Part shown: piece by piece, positions 7,654 to 10,780 of the stretch
Layout of the letters: each line of letters starts with the position of its first letter
Position numbering within the stretch: position 1 is the first letter of the stretch
Assembly: GCA_964351025.1 (NCBI GenBank)
Contig: CAYGLV010000072.1
Location: 1 to 10,780 of the forward strand
Origin: CAYGLV01 sp964351025
GTDB lineage: Bacteria; Actinomycetota; Thermoleophilia; Gaiellales; Gaiellaceae
Direction of reading: 5' to 3'
DNA: 10,780 nucleotides
Notes under the pieces: model-generated
Told to the model about the DNA's origin: nothing
Databases searched by the model: none
What the model saw: only the letters and a program-made list of their open reading frames with translations
Translations under genes and position numbers: made by a program

Positions 7654-8474
7654 GCCTCAGCAACCTCGCGCCGCCGCTCGACGATGCGAATGATCCGCAG
7701 CGCGGTCTCCTCCACGGAGATCTCGGACACGTCGAGCACCGGGCAGCCGAGCCGGCGATGCACCGCGGCGGCGAACTCGAGCTCGGCGTAGATCTCCTCG
7801 AGACTCGCGTACTGCCGGCGCGGCACACCCATGCTCGCAACGCGCTGCGTGCGGATCTCCGCCAGTCGCGAGGCGTCGATCGTGAGCCCCACGACCCGGT
7901 GCGGATCCACTTTGAACAGCTCCGCAGGCGGCTCGATCCCGTTGACGAGCGGGATGTTCGCGGTCTTGTGGCCCATGTAGCCGAGGAACATCGAGAGCGG
8001 CGTCTTCGACGTGCGCGAGACCCCGACGAGCACGACGTCGGCCTCGAGCAGGCCGCGACCGACCCCGTCGTCGTAGCGGACGGCGAACTCGATCGCCTCG
8101 ATCCGCTTGAAGTAGGCCGAGTCCAGCTGCACGCGGGCGCCCGGTGTCATCTGCGCCGCCATGCCCGAGACCTTCGCGATCGAGTCGATCGGGTGACCGA
8201 GCAGGTCGCAGTAATGGAGCTTCGTGCGGCGGCAGAGCAGCCGCATCGCCTCGCGCAGCTCTGGCTTGACGAGCGTGTACACCATCACCGCCGGCCGGCC
8301 CTTGGCACGGCTGACGGCGAGCTGGAGATCGTCCACCGTCTCGACGCGCGGGTGGCGGATCTCCTCGAACGGAAGCTCGGGGAACTGCGCTTCGAGCGCG
8401 AGCACGAGGCGGGCAGCCGTTTCCCCGGTCGCGTCGGAGACGATGTGCAGCTCGATCGGCGCGCGGTCGTTCAC
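7650..8474 (-). CDS. PPDK regulatory protein (bifunctional kinase / Pi-dependent pyrophosphorylase, DUF299)
   Basis: The 274-residue product is a full-length DUF299 (Kinase-PPPase) protein: IELHIVSDATGETA at the N-terminus, LLGHPIDSIAKVSG in the middle, and the phosphate-binding loop GVSRTSKTP (151-159). It then has YMGHKTANIPLVNG, GLTIDASRL and a final EISVEETA. In characterised members this enzyme inactivates PPDK by ADP-dependent phosphorylation of the Thr near the catalytic His and reactivates it by Pi-dependent removal of that phosphate, giving PPi. The same family also acts on PEP synthase, but ppdK lies in this operon and has the target Thr, so PPDK is the clear partner. The GTG at 8474 starts the conserved first strand and lies 7 bases after TAGCCT, with no ribosome site. 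It is the first gene of the operon and is divergent from glyS. Confidence 0.94.
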   Translation of the reverse strand: MNDRAPIELHIVSDATGETAARLVLALEAQFPELPFEEIRHPRVETVDDLQLAVSRAKGRPAVMVYTLVKPELREAMRLLCRRTKLHYCDLLGHPIDSIAKVSGMAAQMTPGARVQLDSAYFKRIEAIEFAVRYDDGVGRGLLEADVVLVGVSRTSKTPLSMFLGYMGHKTANIPLVNGIEPPAELFKVDPHRVVGLTIDASRLAEIRTQRVASMGVPRRQYASLEEIYAELEFAAAVHRRLGCPVLDVSEISVEETALRIIRIVERRREVAEA

Positions 8475-8481
8475 TGGCGGC

Positions 8482-8487
8482 AGGCTA
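8482..8487 (-). promoter_or_regulatory. Putative -10 element of the PPDK regulator operon
   Basis: TAGCCT on the minus strand ends 7 bases before the GTG at 8474. It fits TAnnnT and the spacing seen at other starts in the window, implying a leaderless mRNA. No clear -35 element is visible, so support comes from the repeated pattern. Confidence 0.4.
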
Positions 8488-8535
8488 GCGCCTATGCCGC
8501 CGCGTTGGGCCTGTGCGACCCACGCTCGGGATGGG

Positions 8536-8541
8536 TAACGT
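8536..8541 (+). promoter_or_regulatory. Putative -10 element of glyS
   Basis: TAACGT ends 7 bases before the ATG at 8549, fitting TAnnnT with a start site at or beside the initiation codon. It also argues for 8549 over the in-frame ATG at 8531, which would lie upstream of this element. No convincing -35 element is seen. The very short leader leaves no room for a T-box or riboswitch. Confidence 0.4.
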
Positions 8542-8548
8542 CTCGCGG

Positions 8549-9907
8549 ATGGCTGACGCAGTCACGATGGACAAGATCGTCTCACTCTGCCGGCGGCGCG
8601 GCTTCGTCTTCCCGTCGTCGGAGATCTACGGCGGCCTCGGGTCGGCATACGACTACGGGCACTACGGCGTGCTGCTGAAGGCGAACGTCAAGGCACGCTG
8701 GCTCGAGGCGATGGTGCAGGAGCGGGACGACATCGTCGCGCTCGACTCCGCGATCATCCTCCACCCCGCGGTGTGGGAGGCCTCGGGCCACGTCACCGGC
8801 TTCACCGACCCGATGGTGGACTGCCGCATGTGCAAGAAGCGCTTTCGCGCCGACCATCTCGAGGAGTCGCGCTGCGAGCGCAAGCCGAGCAAGCGCCCGG
8901 GCGAGGGCCCGGAGTGCGACCTCACCGAGGCGCGGCAGTTCAACCTCATGTTCGAGACGCGCGTGGGCGCGCTCGAGGAGTCGGGCTCGAAGGCGTACCT
9001 GCGGCCGGAGACGGCGCAGGGCATCTTCATCAACTTCAAGAACGTCTCTCAGCTCGCGCGGCGCAAGCCGCCGTTCGGGATTGCCCAGATCGGCAAGTCG
9101 TTCCGGAACGAGATCACGCCCGGGAACTTCCTCTTCCGCACGCGCGAATTCGAGCAGATGGAGATGGAGTTCTTCGTGCCGCCGGCCGAGGCCGAGCGCT
9201 GGTACCGCTACTGGATCGACGAGCGACGCGCCTGGTACGTCCGCTACGGGCTGCGGGAGGATCACCTGCGCGTGCGCGAGCACGGCACCGAGGAGCTGTC
9301 GCACTACTCGTCCGGCACGAGCGACATCGAGTACCTCTTCCCGATCGGGTGGTCGGAGCTCGAGGGCATCGCGAACCGCGGCGACTTCGACCTCACGGCT
9401 CACAGCGCGGCCTCGGGCACGAAGCTCGAATGGGTCGACGCCGACGCCGGAGAGCGCTACGTGCCGCACGTGATCGAGCCGGCGGGCGGCGTCGACCGCG
9501 CGCTGCTCGCATTCTTGATCGACGCCTACGACGAGGAGGTCGTCGCCGGGCGCGAGCGGACCGTGCTGCGCCTCCATCCGCAGATCGCTCCGGTCAAGGC
9601 CGCCGTGCTGCCGCTGATCGGCAAGAACGCGCCGATGGTCGAGCAGGCCCGGGCGCTCTATGAAGAGCTCCGCCGCACGATCGCCGTCGAGTACGACGAC
9701 GGCGGCCAGATCGGCAGGCGCTACCGCCGCCAGGATGAGATCGGCACGCCCTACGCGCTGACGGTCGACGAGCAGACGCTCGACGACGACACGGTCACGA
9801 TCCGCGACCGTGATTCGCTCGCCCAGGAACGGATCGCGCTCGCCGACGCGCGCGAGCACGTTCAGGGCCGGCTGGCGCAGCCGTGGCGCTCGCCGAAAGC
9901 CGGCTAG
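8549..9907 (+). CDS. glyS: Glycyl-tRNA synthetase, dimeric (alpha2) class II type
   Basis: The 452-residue enzyme charges tRNA-Gly with glycine in the cytosol. The N-terminus, VSLCRRRGFVFPSSEIYGG, is diagnostic of the single-chain GlyRS, not the alpha2-beta2 form. The catalytic core contains SGHVTGFTDP, a Cys-rich insertion (DCRMCKKRFRADHL, about 91-104), RPETAQGIF, motif 2 (FRNE at 185-188, then TPGNFLFRTREFEQ), and motif 3 GGVDRALL with Arg317. The C-terminal anticodon-binding domain starts near LHPQIAPVKA and includes DEIGTPYALTVD. Length is normal for the family. The start at ATG 8549 is chosen from the -10-like TAACGT 7 bases upstream; ATG 8531 would add six residues. It is divergent from the PPDK regulator operon (74 bases apart) and overlaps the GNAT gene tail-to-tail by 4 bases. 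Confidence 0.96.
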   Translation: MADAVTMDKIVSLCRRRGFVFPSSEIYGGLGSAYDYGHYGVLLKANVKARWLEAMVQERDDIVALDSAIILHPAVWEASGHVTGFTDPMVDCRMCKKRFRADHLEESRCERKPSKRPGEGPECDLTEARQFNLMFETRVGALEESGSKAYLRPETAQGIFINFKNVSQLARRKPPFGIAQIGKSFRNEITPGNFLFRTREFEQMEMEFFVPPAEAERWYRYWIDERRAWYVRYGLREDHLRVREHGTEELSHYSSGTSDIEYLFPIGWSELEGIANRGDFDLTAHSAASGTKLEWVDADAGERYVPHVIEPAGGVDRALLAFLIDAYDEEVVAGRERTVLRLHPQIAPVKAAVLPLIGKNAPMVEQARALYEELRRTIAVEYDDGGQIGRRYRRQDEIGTPYALTVDEQTLDDDTVTIRDRDSLAQERIALADAREHVQGRLAQPWRSPKAG

Positions 9908-9912
9908 CGGCT
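9898..9912. terminator. Hairpin holding the shared CTAG stop of glyS and the GNAT gene
   Basis: AGCCG (9898-9902) and CGGCT (9908-9912) form a perfect 5-bp stem around the loop GCTAG. The CTAG in the loop (9904-9907) supplies TAG stops on both strands. The structure is nearly symmetric, so it could act in both directions. No T-tract follows, so a terminator role is tentative. Confidence 0.35.
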
Positions 9913-10323
9913 CCCCCGCTCGAGCAGCTTCTCTGTCGGTGTCTCGAAGCCGAACTTCCGGTACAGCTCGTGTGCATCTCTCGTGTGCAGCAGCCACTTC
10001 GTGTGCGCGAGCGGCCCCTCGTCCACCGTGAAGCGGACGAGCTCGACGCCGAGGCCGCTCCCCCGAAACTCGGGCAGGACGTACAGGTCGGCGAGGTAGG
10101 ACTGGGTGTGCTCGTCCGAGATCGTGCGGCTGAACCCAACCAGGCGCCCCTCTGTGTAGAGGCCGACAACGCGGGCGGCGCCGTCGAGCAGAGCGTCCAT
10201 CAACTCCCGGGAGCGACCCTTCGCCCAGTACGACTCCTCGGAGATGAACCGGTGCACCTCCGCGCGGTCGATGCGCCGCGGGTCGTCGTCGAGCTCGAAG
10301 CCGCCGGGAAGATCGCGTCGCAT
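9904..10323 (-). CDS. GNAT-family N-acetyltransferase (139 aa)
   Basis: The product is a compact single-domain GNAT protein. It has an acceptor-side segment with ISEESYWAKGRSRE (27-40), strand VVGLYTEGRLVGFSR (52-66), and the acetyl-CoA-binding block ADLYVLPEFRGSGLG (78-92) with R87-G-S-G-L-G92 matching R/Q-x-x-G-x-G/A. The closing motif is ELYRKFGFETP (119-129). The acyl acceptor cannot be predicted from sequence. The ATG at 10323 is chosen because TACACC lies 7 bases upstream, matching the spacing seen at other starts; ATG 10329 (two more residues) and ATG 10350 are alternatives, and none has a ribosome site. It is divergent from the LspA-like gene, and its stop shares the CTAG with glyS. 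Confidence 0.88.
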   Translation of the reverse strand: MRRDLPGGFELDDDPRRIDRAEVHRFISEESYWAKGRSRELMDALLDGAARVVGLYTEGRLVGFSRTISDEHTQSYLADLYVLPEFRGSGLGVELVRFTVDEGPLAHTKWLLHTRDAHELYRKFGFETPTEKLLERGSR

Positions 10324-10330
10324 CCACATA

Positions 10331-10340
10331 GGTGTACCGT
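10331..10340. promoter_or_regulatory. Putative overlapping divergent -10 elements (GNAT / LspA-like)
   Basis: In GGTGTACCGT the plus strand reads TACCGT (10335-10340), 8 bases before the ATG at 10349. The minus strand reads TACACC (10336-10331), 7 bases before the GNAT ATG at 10323. The two overlap only at the central TA. The minus hexamer lacks the final T of TAnnnT. No -35 elements are evident. Confidence 0.35.
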
Positions 10341-10348
10341 CTGAGATC

Positions 10349-10780
10349 ATGCGGCGGCGCTTTCTCTTGACGCTCGGGGTCGGCACGCTCCTCGCCGCGG
10401 CCGATCTCGCCGTCAAGGCGGCCGTGGCCACGCCGGCCGTGAACTACCACATTCGCTCCGGCGCGTGGGCGGCCCTCGTGCTCGCCGTCGTCGCGGGCTG
10501 TCTGGCTCTCGCGCGGGTTCCGTCGCTCGCGATCGCCCTCGCGGCGAGCGTGACCGCCGGGGGCGCCGCCGCCAATCTCGTCTCCTTCGCGGTGTCGGGG
10601 AGGAGCGTGGAGAACCCGCTCGTTGTCGGAGGCACGACCGTCGGCATCGCCTTCAACCTCGCCGATGTCTTCACGCTCGCGGGGATCCTGCTGCTGATGG
10701 TGACGACCAGCGTCTTCTCGATCCGCAACCGTGAGCGGCTGCGGCCACCGCGACACCGGGTCGCGCGCTTCCGCGGCTAG
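10349..10780 (+). CDS. Signal peptidase II (LspA)-like membrane protein with altered active site
   Basis: The 143-residue product has four membrane segments (about 5-24, 39-55, 58-80, 98-121) and an Arg-rich C-terminal tail, the topology of lipoprotein signal peptidase. Family landmarks align: D19-x-x-x-K23 in TM1, SGAW where LspA has NtGaAF, GGAAANLV (71-78) where LspA has GGxxGNLIDR, SVEN (86-89) where LspA has VVDF, and FNLAD (102-106). The second catalytic Asp is kept (D106, with N103), but the first is Glu (E88) and the NxxDR Asp and Arg are Ser79 and Phe80. It is also shorter than usual (150-170), mainly between TM1 and TM2. It may be a non-catalytic relative or an enzyme with altered chemistry, so a functional prolipoprotein peptidase should not be assumed. 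The start at ATG 10349 follows TACCGT by 8 bases. The stop is the last codon of the window. Confidence 0.68.
   Translation: MRRRFLLTLGVGTLLAAADLAVKAAVATPAVNYHIRSGAWAALVLAVVAGCLALARVPSLAIALAASVTAGGAAANLVSFAVSGRSVENPLVVGGTTVGIAFNLADVFTLAGILLLMVTTSVFSIRNRERLRPPRHRVARFRG

Noticed and set aside
8582..10756. Long minus-strand frame opposite glyS and the LspA-like gene
   Set aside because: It is the antisense shadow of glyS with no domain, and it conflicts with the GNAT frame.

Overview
The window is a very GC-rich stretch of bacterial chromosome. Strong G/C bias at third codon positions, very tight gene packing, GTG starts, a LexA operator of the GAAC-N4-GTTC type and a B-box/rhomboid fusion all point to a high-GC actinobacterium. 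A deep lineage such as Thermoleophilia (Gaiella/Solirubrobacter-like) is my best guess, made from protein character and not from any search. I see no insertion sequence, phage gene, CRISPR array, tRNA or rRNA, and no gene-free stretch longer than about 135 bases.

Layout. At the left edge (1-541, minus) is the 5' part of an imuB-type Y-family polymerase gene. Its promoter carries two perfect tandem SOS (LexA) boxes. Divergent from it is a 65-residue protein of unknown function (677-874, plus). This runs tail-to-tail into a divergent cold-shock-domain protein (879-1124, minus), which lies downstream of a two-gene unit: a ComB-family (2-phosphosulfolactate phosphatase-like) gene and a small membrane protein whose start overlaps the comB stop (1205-2301, minus). 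The comB start is only 18 bases from the start of a divergent rhomboid protease with an N-terminal B-box zinc finger (2320-3195, plus). A secreted GH26-like glycoside hydrolase with two C-terminal PKD-like repeats follows (3222-4793, plus).

The centre (4809-8474, minus) is a pyruvate phosphate dikinase operon: the PPDK regulatory protein (bifunctional kinase/pyrophosphorylase), a 62-residue one-TM protein overlapping it by 4 bases, then ppdK. The regulator and its target, including the Thr-Ser-His switch in PPDK, are thus co-encoded. Glycyl-tRNA synthetase is transcribed divergently (8549-9907, plus). It meets a GNAT acetyltransferase gene (9904-10323, minus) so tightly that one CTAG palindrome supplies both stop codons. 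The window ends with a signal peptidase II (LspA)-like membrane protein in which several catalytic-site residues are replaced (10349-10780, plus).

Most of the region is ordinary housekeeping sequence, and I do not see a clear new multi-gene system. The points most worth a second look are: (a) a recurring -10-like hexamer 6-8 bases before the start codons of promoter-proximal genes, implying leaderless transcription, including two sites where divergent genes seem to share overlapping -10 elements; (b) the SOS-controlled imuB promoter; (c) the degenerate LspA-like protein; and (d) the small membrane protein inside the PPDK/regulator operon.
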